64,000 nt of DNA from Streptomyces sp. Q6 (GCF_036967205.1 NZ_CP146022.1:4340001-4404000), one strand, 5' to 3'. Numbered from the stretch's first letter, positions 15,955-24,912 are shown. Program-made: numbers and translations. Notes: generated by a model from the sequence alone, not told the origin.

Positions 15955-17026
15955 ATGAACGCGTACGAGGCCATCGTCCTCGCCGGGGGCGCCGCGCGGC
16001 GCCTCGGTGGCGCGGACAAGCCCGGGGTGCGGGTCGGGGCCGCGCGCTGCTCGACCGGGTGCTCGCGGCCTGCGCCGACGCCCGCGCCACGGTCGTGGTC
16101 GCCGCGCCCCGGCCGACCGTGCGCCCCGTCCTCTGGGCGCGTGAGGAACCGGCCGGTGGCGGCCCGCTCGCCGCGCTCGACGCGGGGGTGCGGGCGCTGG
16201 GCGGCGGGGCGGAGAGCGTCGTCGTGCTCTCCGCCGACCTGCCGTTCCTGGAGGCGCGCACCGTACGGGTGTTGCTCGACGCGCTGGCGGGGCCGGCCGC
16301 GCCGGACGCGAGCGACGGCGCCGCGCTCGGTGAGGGCGTCGCCCTGCCCGCGTCGGATGGCGTTCAGCATTCCGACGGCACCCTGCCCCGGCGCTCCGGC
16401 GGCGTTCCGCGCCCCGATGGCGTTCAGCCCCCCGACGGTGTCCTGTTCACCGATGGTGACGGGCGCGATCAGCCGCTGGTCGCCGTCTATCGGGCCGCCG
16501 CGCTGCGCCAGGTGCTCGCCGATCTCGACGCCGAGCACGGCTCGCTCGCCGGGCTGCCGCTACGGCTGCTCATCCGGAACCTGAGACTCACCCGCATCAC
16601 CGATCCCGTCGCGTCGTTCGACTGCGACACCTGGGACGACATCGCCGCCGCCCGGTCACGCATCAGGGAGCATGGGCACGTGTTGGATGAATGGATCTCC
16701 GCAGCCAAGGACGAACTGGGCCTCGACCTGGACGTCGACACCGGCGTCCTGCTCGACCTCGCCCGGGACGCCGCACACGGGGTCGCGCGCCCCGCGGCCC
16801 CGCTGACGACGTTCCTCGTCGGATACGCGGCGGCGCAGGCCGGGGCGGCCCCGAAGCCGTCGCGGCCGCCGCGGCGAAGGCGGCCGCGCTCGCCGACCGC
16901 TGGGCGCGCGAGGCCGAAGCCGAGGCCAAGGCCGACGCCGAAGCCGACGCCGAAGCCGACGCCGACGTCAGGACCGGGCCCGGTACGACCGCCGCGCCGG
17001 GCGATTCCGCGCCGGACGCGGGATGA
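15955..17026 (+). CDS. MobA-like nucleotidyltransferase fused to DUF6457, apparently frameshifted twice
   Basis: The N-terminus MNAYEAIVLAGGAARRLGGADKP is the GTP-binding signature of molybdenum cofactor guanylyltransferase. One base is apparently missing in the GGGG at 16036-16039; after it the frame continues LLDRVLAACADARATVVVA. After VVVLSADLPFLE comes a low-complexity insert rich in DGVQ (about 16350-16455), then FDCDTWDD, then a DUF6457-like tail (LDEWISAAKDELGLDLD). A second base is apparently missing at 16842-16852. The third frame ends at TGA 17024-17026, overlapping the moeA start by ATGA, which supports this reconstruction. Either read errors or a decaying gene would explain it. 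Confidence 0.72.
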
Positions 17027-18814
17027 CCGCGCCGAGCGGGCGGGCGGCGCAGGCCACCACGACGGACGGCGCCATCAACACCGGCATCGATACCGGAACC
17101 CGTACCGGTATCGACACGGGTATCCGTACCAGTACCGACACCGACACCGACACCGGCTCAGGTACCGACAGCGGTACCGACACCGGCACAGGCTCAGGTA
17201 CCGACAGCGGTACCGACACCGGCACAGGCTCAGGTACCGACACCGGTATCGACGGCGTCATGGACGTGGACGAAGCCCTCGCCCTGGCCAACGACCACCG
17301 GGGCACGGCACCGACCAACCCCCCGGCCGGTCACCGGTCGAGCCACCGGTCCGGTCACCAGGCCAGCCATCATCCGGGGCATCAGCCGGGGCATCAGCCA
17401 GGACACCAGCCGGGGCATCAGCCCGGCCCTCCGTCCGGCACCGACGTCCCCGCACCCGGCCGTGAACAGCCCGCCCAGAGCCGGGAGTCGGCCGCCGGGG
17501 GCGGCCCGAGCAGCGCCACCGTGCGACGGACTGGCCCGCCGCCCGCCGTACGGCCGCGCGGGCGGGACGGCGCGCTGCCGAGCACCGCACCCGTACGGCT
17601 CAGCCCCCGACCCTCGCGGAGCGACCCGTGTCGCCCTCGACCAGGCCCTCGGGCTCGTCCTCGCCGCGCCGCTGACCGCCCTCACCGACCTGCCCTCCTT
17701 CGACACGTCCGCGATGGACGGCTGGATCGTCGCGGGTCCGGGCCCCTGGGACGTCCGGGACGAGGGGATCCTCGCCGGACACGCGCCGCCCCCGCCGCTG
17801 GCCGACGGGGAGGCCGCCGCGATCGCCACCGGCGCCCGTATCCCCCCGGAGACCACGGCCGTCATCCGCAGCGAGCACGGGCGTACCGACGCCAAGGGCC
17901 GGTTGCACCCGCTGCGCGACGTCGTGCACGGGCAGGACATCCGGCCGCGCGGCCAGGAGTGCCGCAGCGGTGACCTGCTGCTGCCCACCGGCGCCCTGGT
18001 CACCCCCGCCGTCCTCGGTCTCGCGGCGGCGGCCGGCTACGACGAGCTGGTCGTCGTCCCCCGCCCCCGGGTCGACATCCTCGTCCTGGGCGACGAGTTG
18101 CTGACCTCGGGCCTCCCCCGGGACGGCCTCATCCGGGACGCGCTCGGCCCGATGCTGCCGCACTGGCTGCGCGCGCTCGGCGTCGAGGTCAGCGCCGTCC
18201 GCCGGCTCGGCGACGACGCGAAGGCCCTGCTCGCGGCGGTCCGTGAGTCGACGGCCGACCTCGTCGTGACGACCGGCGGCACCGCGTCCGGGCCCGTCGA
18301 CCACGTCCACCCCACGCTGCGCGCCCTCGACGCCGAACTCCTCGTGAACGGCGTCGCGGTCCGGCCCGGCCACCCCATGCTGCTCGCCCGCCTCCACGAC
18401 GGGCAGTACCTCGTCGGCCTTCCCGGCAACCCGCTCGCCGCGGTCTCCGGCCTGCTCACCCTCGCCGAACCGCTGCTGCGCGCCTTGGCGGGCCGTGCCG
18501 GAGCGGCGCCCGACGCCCCGTACACCGCGCCTCTCCACACCCCCGTCCACGGGCACCCGTACGACACCCGGCTCGTTCCCGTCGTCCTGCGGCACGACAC
18601 CGGAAGCGGGCACGAGTGGGCGGTTCCGCTGCACTACAACGGGCCCGCCATGCTGCGCGGCATCGCCGCCGCCGACGCCCTCGCGGTGGTTCCGCCCGGC
18701 GGCGCCGAGGACGGCCAGGAGGTGGAGATCCTGGATCTGCCGTGGTCCTGGAGCGCGACGGACACGGCGGGCCCCGGCTTCGACGCTCCGGGAAACGAAG
18801 GGTGTTTCACGTGA
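17023..18814 (+). CDS. moeA: Molybdopterin molybdenumtransferase MoeA with repeat-rich N-terminus, apparently frameshifted twice
   Basis: MoeA inserts molybdate into adenylylated molybdopterin. From VALDQALGLVLAAPLTAL to the stop the frame is intact: SAMDGWIVAG, TTGGTASGPVDHVHPTL and GLPGNPLAAVSG are MoeA motifs. The N-terminal part lies in two other frames: DVDEALALAND (start 17023, or ATG 17260), then RATDWPAARRTAARAG. Each switch needs one extra base, near 17500-17512 and in the C5 run at 17604-17608. Upstream of DVDEALALAND is a Gly/Ser/Thr/Asp repeat, and after it a GHQP repeat. The ATGA overlap with the preceding gene supports the 17023 start. The stop codon lies inside a parS palindrome. 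Confidence 0.75.
17155..17250 (+). repeat. 36-bp tandem repeat in the moeA N-terminal region
   Basis: Two exact copies of a 36-bp unit lie at 17155-17190 and 17191-17226, with a partial third to about 17250. Each encodes GSGTDSGTDTGT in the frame that starts at 17023. The preceding 60 bases are built from related GGTATCGACAC-like blocks. Confidence 0.9.
17350..17428 (+). repeat. 12-bp tandem repeat encoding GHQP units in moeA
   Basis: Four 12-base units close to GGGCATCAGCCG encode GHQP four times, preceded by degenerate copies (GHQA, HHPG). The unit lies in the linker between DVDEALALAND and the conserved MoeA core. Confidence 0.85.
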
Positions 18815-18818
18815 AACT
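18803..18818. promoter_or_regulatory. parS: parS site (ParB binding), spanning the moeA stop and the channel start
   Basis: T-GTTTCACGTGAAAC-T contains the perfect 14-bp palindrome 18804-18817, matching the streptomycete parS consensus TGTTTCACGTGAAACA. ParB is known to load at clustered parS sites around oriC for chromosome segregation. Here the site encodes Cys-Phe-Thr-stop of moeA and contains the GTG start of the next gene. Confidence 0.9.
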
Positions 18819-19908
18819 GGCCGGCCATGACGCCATGGCACGCCAAGCGGACGAGCGGACCGCGACCTACCGGGTGAAGCTGCCCCGGCGGGTGGTGGAG
18901 CGTCCGCTGCTCCAGGTCGCCCGGCGGGTCGTGATGGCCCTGGCCGTGCTGGTCCTCACCGCGCTCCTCGTGTGGGTCGACCGCGGGGGCTACAACGACA
19001 ACTCCGACGGAAGCGTCGACCTGCTCGACGCGTTCTACTACGCGACCGTCACCCTCTCCACCACCGGATACGGCGACATCACCCCCGTCAGCGACGGGGC
19101 CCGCCTGACCAATATCTTCGTCATCACTCCGCTGCGTGTGCTCTTCCTGATCATCCTGGTCGGCACCACGCTCGAAGTCCTCACCGAACGGACCCGGGAG
19201 GAATGGCGCCTGAACCGCTGGAGGTCCACCTTGCGTGACCACGTCGTCGTCGTCGGCTTCGGAACCAAGGGCCGCAGCGCCGTGGAGACCGTGCGCACGA
19301 CCGGCCTGAAGCCGGAGCAGATCGTGGTCGTCGACCCCAGTGCCAAGGTCATCGACGCCGCCAACGCCCTGGGATACGCGGGAGTCCTGGGCGACGCGAC
19401 CCGCAGCGACGTCCTGCTCCGCGCCGAGGTGCAGAAGGCCCGGAAGATCATCATCGCGACGCAGCGCGACGACACCGCCGTCCTGGTGACGCTCACCGCA
19501 CGGCAGCTGAACCGCGGCGCGAAGATCGTCGCCTGTGTGCGCGAGGAGGAGAACGCGCCGCTGCTGCGCCAGTCCGGCGCCGACGCCGTCATCACCAGCG
19601 CCAGCGCGGCGGGCCGCCTGCTCGGCCTGTCCGTGCTCAGCCCGCACGCGGGCATGGTCATGGAGGACCTCATCCAGCAGGGCAGCGGCCTCGATCTGGT
19701 GGAGCGCCCGGTGATAAAGGCCGAGGTGGGCCTGAAGCCGAAGGAGACGGACGACCTCGTCGTCAGCGTCGTACGAGGGCATCGCGTGCTCGGGTACGAC
19801 GACTCGGCCGTCGGGGTGCTGCAACTGACGGACCGGCTGATCACGATCGTGCGGGTCACGCCCACGCGACGGGTGGCCCCCGACGCGAAGCCGCTGCCCC
19901 AGGACTGA
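18811..19908 (+). CDS. Two-TM potassium channel with RCK/TrkA-N domain
   Basis: 365 aa from GTG 18811, or 357 aa from ATG 18835. One transmembrane helix (VVMALAVLVLTALLVWV) is followed by the pore loop with selectivity filter TTGYGD and a second helix (VLFLIILVGTTLEVL). A cytoplasmic Rossmann domain then begins HVVVVGFGTKGRSAVETV, as in RCK-gated K+ channels. A C-terminal TrkA-C-like region is also likely. The GTG overlaps the moeA stop as GTGA and has GAAGG upstream, so it is chosen, but both starts are plausible. It likely mediates gated K+ flux. Confidence 0.87.
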   Translation: MKLAGHDAMARQADERTATYRVKLPRRVVERPLLQVARRVVMALAVLVLTALLVWVDRGGYNDNSDGSVDLLDAFYYATVTLSTTGYGDITPVSDGARLTNIFVITPLRVLFLIILVGTTLEVLTERTREEWRLNRWRSTLRDHVVVVGFGTKGRSAVETVRTTGLKPEQIVVVDPSAKVIDAANALGYAGVLGDATRSDVLLRAEVQKARKIIIATQRDDTAVLVTLTARQLNRGAKIVACVREEENAPLLRQSGADAVITSASAAGRLLGLSVLSPHAGMVMEDLIQQGSGLDLVERPVIKAEVGLKPKETDDLVVSVVRGHRVLGYDDSAVGVLQLTDRLITIVRVTPTRRVAPDAKPLPQD

Positions 19909-19946
19909 CCGGGCCTCCGTGAAGCCCCCGGAGTAGCCTCGCGAGC

Positions 19947-20927
19947 ATGTATGCGATCACGATTCCGGAACCCGGTGGCCCCGAGGCGCTCGTCTGGACG
20001 GAGGTCCCCGATCCCGTACCCGGCGAGGGCGAAGTCCTGGTCGAGGTGGTGTCCAGCGCCGTCAACCGCGCCGATCTGCTCCAGCGGCAGGGCTTCTACA
20101 GCCCGCCGCCCGGCTCGTCCCCGTATCCGGGCCTGGAGTGCGCGGGCCGGATCGTCGAGATCGGCTCCGGGGTCTCCGGCTGGTCCGTCGGTGACGAGGT
20201 GTGCGCGCTGCTCGTGGGCGGCGGTTACGCCGAGAAGGTCGCCGTGCCCGCCGGGCAGCTGCTGCCCGTGCCGAAGGGCGTCGACCTGGCCACGGCGGCC
20301 GCGCTGCCCGAGGTGACGTGCACCGTCTGGTCCAACGTCTTCATGATCGCCCACCTGCGGCCGACCGAGGTCTTCCTCGTGCACGGTGGCTCCAGCGGCA
20401 TCGGCACGATGGCGATCCAGCTCGCGAAGGCGGTCGGCGCGACGGTCGCGGTCACCGCGGGCACCCAGGAGAAGCTCGACTTCTGCGCGAGCCTCGGCGC
20501 GGACATCCTGATCAACTACCGCGAGCAGGACTTCGTCGAGGAGATCAAGGCCGCGACGGACGGCGCGGGCGCCGACGTCATCCTCGACAACATGGGCGCC
20601 AAGTACCTCAACCGCAACGTCGACGCCCTCGCCGTCAACGGCCGCCTGGCCATCATCGGCATGCAGGGCGGCGTCAAGGGCGAGCTCAACATCGGTACGT
20701 TGCTCGGCAAGCGCGGCGCCATCACCGCCACCACGCTGCGGGCCCGCCCGCTCGCCGAGAAGACCGCGGTCGTCGCGGCGGTGCGCGAGCACGTCTGGCC
20801 GCTGGTCGAGGCGGGTCATGTTCGGCCGATCGTGGACCGCGCGCTCCCGATGGACGACGCCGCGCAGGGCCACCGCGTCCTGGAGGAGTCGGGCCACATC
20901 GGCAAGGTGCTGCTCACGCGCTCCTGA
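19947..20927 (+). CDS. NAD(P)H quinone oxidoreductase, PIG3/QOR type (MDR family)
   Basis: 326 aa zinc-independent medium-chain dehydrogenase. The N-terminal GroES-like domain includes VNRADLLQRQGFYSPPPGSS and YPGLECAGRI, typical of PIG3-like quinone oxidoreductases. The Rossmann domain has VHGGSSGIGTMAIQLAKAVG, the nucleotide-binding motif of this subfamily. It likely reduces quinones or similar electrophiles with NADPH. It appears to be transcribed alone, and no regulator is adjacent. Confidence 0.88.
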   Translation: MYAITIPEPGGPEALVWTEVPDPVPGEGEVLVEVVSSAVNRADLLQRQGFYSPPPGSSPYPGLECAGRIVEIGSGVSGWSVGDEVCALLVGGGYAEKVAVPAGQLLPVPKGVDLATAAALPEVTCTVWSNVFMIAHLRPTEVFLVHGGSSGIGTMAIQLAKAVGATVAVTAGTQEKLDFCASLGADILINYREQDFVEEIKAATDGAGADVILDNMGAKYLNRNVDALAVNGRLAIIGMQGGVKGELNIGTLLGKRGAITATTLRARPLAEKTAVVAAVREHVWPLVEAGHVRPIVDRALPMDDAAQGHRVLEESGHIGKVLLTRS

Positions 20928-20939
20928 GCGGTCTCCGGC

Positions 20940-21128
20940 GCCGGGCCGGAAGACGCCGGGCCGGAAGCCGCCAGGCCAGAAGACGCCGGGCCGCAAGGCG
21001 CCGGGCCCAAGGCGCCAAGCCAGAAGGTGCCAGGCTCCAAGAGGAGCCAGAAGGTGCAGGCTCCAAGAGGAGCCAAGAGGGTCTAAGAGGAGCCAGGAGG
21101 GTCCAAAAGGACCAAGAGGGGTCAGGAA
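20940..21128. repeat. Degenerate minisatellite, 15-bp then about 20-bp period
   Basis: From 20940 the DNA is built of GCCGGGCCGGAAGAC-like 15-mers (at least six copies, progressively diverged). After about 21030 it changes to AAGAGGAGCCA-type units with a longer period. It fills the whole gap between the convergent oxidoreductase and membrane-protein genes. Purines dominate the + strand of the right half. It is apparently non-coding. Confidence 0.85.
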
Positions 21129-21141
21129 AGACCCGGCGGGC

Positions 21142-21522
21142 TCAGCGTCGCAGCCGCAGCGCCAGGAAGCCGAGGCCGAGCCCCGTCAGGAGCAGCCCCG
21201 CCCCCAGTGGCAGGACGTCCACGAACCGTCCGCCGTCCGGCAGCACCGTCTGCCGGGCGGCGTTCGGCTGCTCGGCGCGGGGCGTGGGCGAGGCGGGGGC
21301 GCTGGTCCTCGCCGCGGGCGGCGGGGGCAGCGCGTCCTCGGTGACCGCCGGCGAGGGCAGGGTCCGCCCCGGCGGTGTCCGGCCCACGCCCGCCCGGCTG
21401 CCCGCGAGGGAGCCGTGCGGGGAGGGCTCGGCCGCGAGCGCGAGCGGCGCCCCGGCCCCGGCCCACAGCACCAGCAGCACAGCCGCGACCGACAGCCCGG
21501 CCACCCACCGTCCCCGCCGCAT
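21142..21522 (-). CDS. Small secreted or membrane-anchored protein with C-terminal TM
   Basis: 126 aa, no recognised family. A signal peptide (MRRGRWVAGLSVAAVLLVLW through LALA-AEPS) is followed by a Pro/Ala/Thr-rich, probably disordered stretch. The C-terminus has VLPDGGRFVDVLP, a hydrophobic helix (LGAGLLLTGLGLGFLALRL) and a short basic end. The layout resembles wall-anchored proteins, but there is no clear LPxTG or LAxTG sortase motif. The ATG at 21520-21522 has GAAGGGG upstream. Function unknown. Confidence 0.7.
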   Translation of the reverse strand: MRRGRWVAGLSVAAVLLVLWAGAGAPLALAAEPSPHGSLAGSRAGVGRTPPGRTLPSPAVTEDALPPPPAARTSAPASPTPRAEQPNAARQTVLPDGGRFVDVLPLGAGLLLTGLGLGFLALRLRR

Positions 21523-21680
21523 GCACGCCCCTTCCGCCCGCTTCCGCATGACGCTTACGGCAAGCCTCACATAACGCAATAAAAGGGGCACGCCGGATTT
21601 CGGGCCTCCCCAGCGCGGTGGATCAGAGCAGAACGGGGGCACCACGGTGATGTGACAGCACGGTGCGAGAGAATGGCGGC

Positions 21681-22223
21681 ATGGAGATGCCGAGGAACGA
21701 ACGGTCGCCGGAGAACCCCCAGATCCTGGTCGTGGGCCAGGACGGAATGGCTCTGGGCGGCGGCGGAGACGACGAATCCCGCGAGGTCCCGGTGACGGAG
21801 ATGGTGGAACAGCCGGCCAAGGTGATGCGCATCGGCAGCATGATCAAGCAGCTGCTGGAAGAAGTGCGTGTGGCGCCCCTGGACGAGGCGAGCCGGCAGC
21901 GGCTCAAGGAGATCCACTCCAGCTCGGTCAAGGAGCTCGAGGACGGCCTCGCGCCGGAACTCGTCGAGGAACTGGAGCGGCTCTCCCTGCCCTTCACGGA
22001 CGACGCGACCCCGACGGACGCGGAACTGCGCATCGCGCAGGCCCAGTTGGTGGGCTGGCTCGAGGGCCTGTTCCACGGGATCCAGACGACCCTGTTCGCG
22101 CAGCAGATGGCGGCGCGGGCCCAACTGGAGCAGATGCGCCGCGCGCTGCCCCCCGGCGTCGGCGGCGGCGAGGAGGACGAGGACCCGAGGGCGGGCGGCC
22201 GCTCGGGCGGCCCGTACCTATAG
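21681..22223 (+). CDS. bpa: Bacterial proteasome activator Bpa (DUF2587)
   Basis: 180 aa, close to the size of actinobacterial Bpa/PafE. The helical core runs from VMRIGSMIKQLLEEVRVAPL through LKEIHSSSVKELEDGLAPEL to AQLVGWLEGLFHGIQTTLFA, the DUF2587 pattern. The C-terminus ends Gly-Pro-Tyr-Leu. Bpa is known to form a ring that opens the 20S proteasome gate through a C-terminal HbYX-like GQYL motif; here GPYL is a plausible variant. No proteasome genes are adjacent. The ATG at 21681 is chosen over 21663. A strong hairpin follows the stop. Confidence 0.88.
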   Translation: MEMPRNERSPENPQILVVGQDGMALGGGGDDESREVPVTEMVEQPAKVMRIGSMIKQLLEEVRVAPLDEASRQRLKEIHSSSVKELEDGLAPELVEELERLSLPFTDDATPTDAELRIAQAQLVGWLEGLFHGIQTTLFAQQMAARAQLEQMRRALPPGVGGGEEDEDPRAGGRSGGPYL

Positions 22224-22267
22224 GGCGACCAAGCCGGTCTGCGACGTATACGCCTGTTCGGCCGTGA

Positions 22268-22299
22268 CCTGGGGCACACATTGATTGCTGTGCCCCAGG
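22268..22299 (+). terminator. Strong hairpin after bpa
   Basis: CCTGGGGCACA (22268-22278) and TGTGCCCCAGG (22289-22299) form a perfect 11-bp stem with a 10-base loop, 45 bases after the bpa stop. Confidence 0.75.
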
Positions 22300-22356
22300 C
22301 GGTGCGAGCGAAGATCTACTGTGCGGTGCACCCGTCACCGACCAGGGGAGCTTTGC

Positions 22357-22782
22357 ATGAACGTTCGACGGTCCGTCGTGGTCACCGCCGGAGGGTTGGC
22401 CTGTCTGGCGGTACCGCTGGTGGCGTCGCCGGCGGCGGCGTCCCAGATGGCGTCGGGAAACTGCAGCTACAGCGCTGTATACGGCGCGTACACGGGTTTC
22501 TACACGGGGGGAAACACGGTGAATCCCTTGCGGCTGCGCGTTCTTGACACCAAGGCGGACGGCCACGGGGTGGCGATTCGCCTCGTCACGCGGACGAACA
22601 GCGGTGGCGAAAAAGCGTGGTCGTGGCACCACTACAAGGGTGGCAGCGGCGGCGAGCAGTCGTGGGACACGAGTGCGACGGACTCGGCGGGCATAGACGC
22701 CATGGGGATCCAGGCCGCCGTGTTCGAGGGGGACGACCTGCTGAGCCTCTGCACCAGCAGCTTCTCGTACAACCCCTACTGA
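22357..22782 (+). CDS. Small secreted protein of unknown function
   Basis: 141 aa. A signal peptide (MNVRRSVVVTAGGLACLAVP, then SPAAA-SQMA) precedes a mature chain of about 110 residues rich in Gly, Tyr, Ser and Thr. The mature chain has two cysteines (NCSYSAVYG and SLCTSS), suggesting one disulfide. No family is recognised. GGGGAG upstream of ATG 22357 supports the start. It is flanked by hairpins on both sides, so it is probably a single-gene unit, convergent with the kinase gene. Confidence 0.75.
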   Translation: MNVRRSVVVTAGGLACLAVPLVASPAAASQMASGNCSYSAVYGAYTGFYTGGNTVNPLRLRVLDTKADGHGVAIRLVTRTNSGGEKAWSWHHYKGGSGGEQSWDTSATDSAGIDAMGIQAAVFEGDDLLSLCTSSFSYNPY

Positions 22783-22818
22783 CAGTCGGCGCCCCGGCGC
22801 ATCGTCCGATGACGCCGC

Positions 22819-22850
22819 GTGGTTGCCGGTCAGCCGGGTCCGGCAACCAC
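22819..22850. terminator. Bidirectional hairpin between convergent genes
   Basis: GTGGTTGCCGG (22819-22829) and CCGGCAACCAC (22840-22850) form a perfect 11-bp stem with a 10-base loop. It sits between the convergent ends of the secreted-protein gene and the kinase gene. Confidence 0.75.
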
Positions 22851-22860
22851 AGTTCGCCGG

Positions 22861-24537
22861 TCAGCTGGGCGGGTTGCCCGTCGAGACCTCGAGTGTGATC
22901 TTGACCTTGCCCTTCGGGTCGATCTCCGTGTCGGGCGCGGGCCACTGGTTCTTGACCGTGCCCTCGCCATAGGTGTTCTCGTCGACCGACTTCTCCTCGA
23001 GGATCCAGCCCGCCGCCCGGAAGCACGCCTTCACCGAGTCGATGTTCTTCAGGTAGAAGTCCGGGACCTTGATCTTGTTCTCGTCGTTGTAGCCGATGTC
23101 GGGGTCGGTGCAGGCGTCCGTCTCGATCGTCTTCGTCTCGTCCGGGCCCTTGTGCCCGGCGACCGCCGACTTCGTCGGCTTGGCGTCGCCGCCGTCGCTG
23201 TCGTCGCCGTTCATCATCAGCGCCGTGACCAGGCCGCCGATGGCGATCAGCGCGACGACGATCGAGGCCACGATCACCGTGGTGTTGCGCTTGCCGCCGC
23301 CGCCCGAGCCGCCCGTGGTCGACACCGTCTGGGGCGAGATGGTGTACGGCGGCGGGGTCTGCTGGCCCTGCTGCGTGTACGGGGACGCCGGCGGGGGCGT
23401 CTGGTAACCGGTCTGCATGCTCTGCTGCGGGTAGCCGTACCCGGCCTGCGGCTGCGGGGTGGGCGGCGGCGTCGCCGCCCCGTACGGGTTCGGCGTCAGA
23501 TGCTGCGGCTGGTACGGCGTCTGGACCGGGCCCGGCGTCGGTGCCCCGTTCTGGTCGACCGGCGGGAAGACGGCCGAGCCGACACCCGCGCCGCTCGACG
23601 TCTGCGCGCCCGGCACGATGCTCGGCGCCGCGGACGGGCCGGCCGAGAGTGACTGGGCGACCCGCAGGCACTCGTCCCGCATTGCCTCGGCGCTCGGGAA
23701 GCGCTCGTTCGGGTTCTTCTTCAGGGCGCGGGCGACGAGCGCGTCGATGGCCGGCGGCAGCGCCCGGTTGATCGAGGACGGAGCCACCGGCTCCTCCTGG
23801 ACGTGCGCATACGCTATGGCCAGCGGCGAGTCCGCCTCGAACGGGAGCCGCCCGGTGACCAGTTGGAACAGCATGATGCCGACGGAGTAGAGGTCGGAGC
23901 GGGCGTCCACGCCCCGCCCGAGCGCCTGCTCCGGCGACAGGTACTGCGGAGTGCCGACGACCATGCCGGTCTGCGTCATCGACGTGACGCCCGACTGCAT
24001 GGCGCGGGCGATGCCGAAGTCCATGACCTTGACGACGTTGCGCTTCGTCATCATCACGTTGCCCGGCTTGATGTCCCGGTGGACCAGGCCCATCTCGTGG
24101 CTGATCTCCAGCGCGGCGAGGACATCGGCCGTGATCTTCAGGGCCTTGTCGGTGGGCATCGCGCCCAACTGCCGTACGTCCTCGTCGAGTACGGAGCCGA
24201 GCGGGCGGCCCTCCACGTACTCCATGACGATGTACGGGGTGATGGTCCCGTCGAGATCGTCCTCGCCGGAGTCGAAGACCGAGACGATGTTCGTGTGCGT
24301 GAGCTTGGCCACCGACTGGGCCTCGCGCCGGAACCGCTCACGGAAGGCCGGCTCGCGGCCGAGTTCCGTGTGCAAAGTCTTGATGGCGACCGGACGGTCG
24401 AGCCGGGTGTCGTGCGCGAGATGCACGGAAGCCATGCCGCCCTCGCCGAGCAGGTCGTGCAGCCGGTACCGGTCGTTCGCCAGGGCACGCCCCGCGTACC
24501 GCCCGTTCTGCGCGCCGCCGGCGCTGCCCTCGGTCAT
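22861..24537 (-). CDS. Membrane Ser/Thr protein kinase with extracellular PASTA-like domain
   Basis: 558 aa PknB-type kinase. The kinase domain (about 24-290) has the Gly loop LGEGGMASV, the VAIK lysine, HRDIKPGNV, DFG and GTPQYLSPEQ. A Pro/Gln-rich juxtamembrane stretch (about 310-420) precedes a single TM helix (TTVIVASIVVALIAIGGLVT). The extracellular end carries one PASTA-like module (KVPDFYLKNIDSVKACFRAA, then VKNQWPAPDTEIDPKGKVKI), compared with several in classical PknB. It likely senses wall material. It is divergent from a second kinase across 375 bp. Confidence 0.92.
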   Translation of the reverse strand: MTEGSAGGAQNGRYAGRALANDRYRLHDLLGEGGMASVHLAHDTRLDRPVAIKTLHTELGREPAFRERFRREAQSVAKLTHTNIVSVFDSGEDDLDGTITPYIVMEYVEGRPLGSVLDEDVRQLGAMPTDKALKITADVLAALEISHEMGLVHRDIKPGNVMMTKRNVVKVMDFGIARAMQSGVTSMTQTGMVVGTPQYLSPEQALGRGVDARSDLYSVGIMLFQLVTGRLPFEADSPLAIAYAHVQEEPVAPSSINRALPPAIDALVARALKKNPNERFPSAEAMRDECLRVAQSLSAGPSAAPSIVPGAQTSSGAGVGSAVFPPVDQNGAPTPGPVQTPYQPQHLTPNPYGAATPPPTPQPQAGYGYPQQSMQTGYQTPPPASPYTQQGQQTPPPYTISPQTVSTTGGSGGGGKRNTTVIVASIVVALIAIGGLVTALMMNGDDSDGGDAKPTKSAVAGHKGPDETKTIETDACTDPDIGYNDENKIKVPDFYLKNIDSVKACFRAAGWILEEKSVDENTYGEGTVKNQWPAPDTEIDPKGKVKITLEVSTGNPPS

Positions 24538-24912
24538 GTTTCTGTGTCCCCCATAGGCGCCCCGACGTCGGCGCGGCCGGTGATCGAATTCAGCTATTCC
24601 CGGCCAAGTCTGCCCGAGGGCACCGACACGTCAAGCTCGATGCCCGTTCCGTGACCGTACGGGCAAGAAGAGTCGCGCAAGCGTTACCGGATAAGTCCGA
24701 CGGAACAGTCATGGAGCGGTCATGGATCCGGCACAGAAATTGCGCGCACGATTTGCAAGGCGTGCACGGCAACGGGTTTGATGTCCGGTCCATCTCGGAA
24801 CAGGGGCCCGGCTCAAGCCTGTAGCGTGGCCCGACGGAGACCGTATTTCACAACCGCGCGTACTCCGCTTGCAGGGATCCGGCAGCACGGACAGAAACGA
24901 CGGCGAGGACTG
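24538..24912. other. Divergent promoter region of two kinase genes
   Basis: This 375-bp gap separates the two kinase starts. It contains a short direct repeat (TCATGGA twice, near 24711-24726) and a somewhat AT-richer stretch near 24735-24780. No convincing gene, RNA or strong palindrome is visible. Confidence 0.5.

Noticed and set aside
17090-17430. CRISPR array in the repeats of the moeA region
   Set aside because: Units are contiguous with no unique spacers and read in frame as amino-acid repeats; no cas genes are present.
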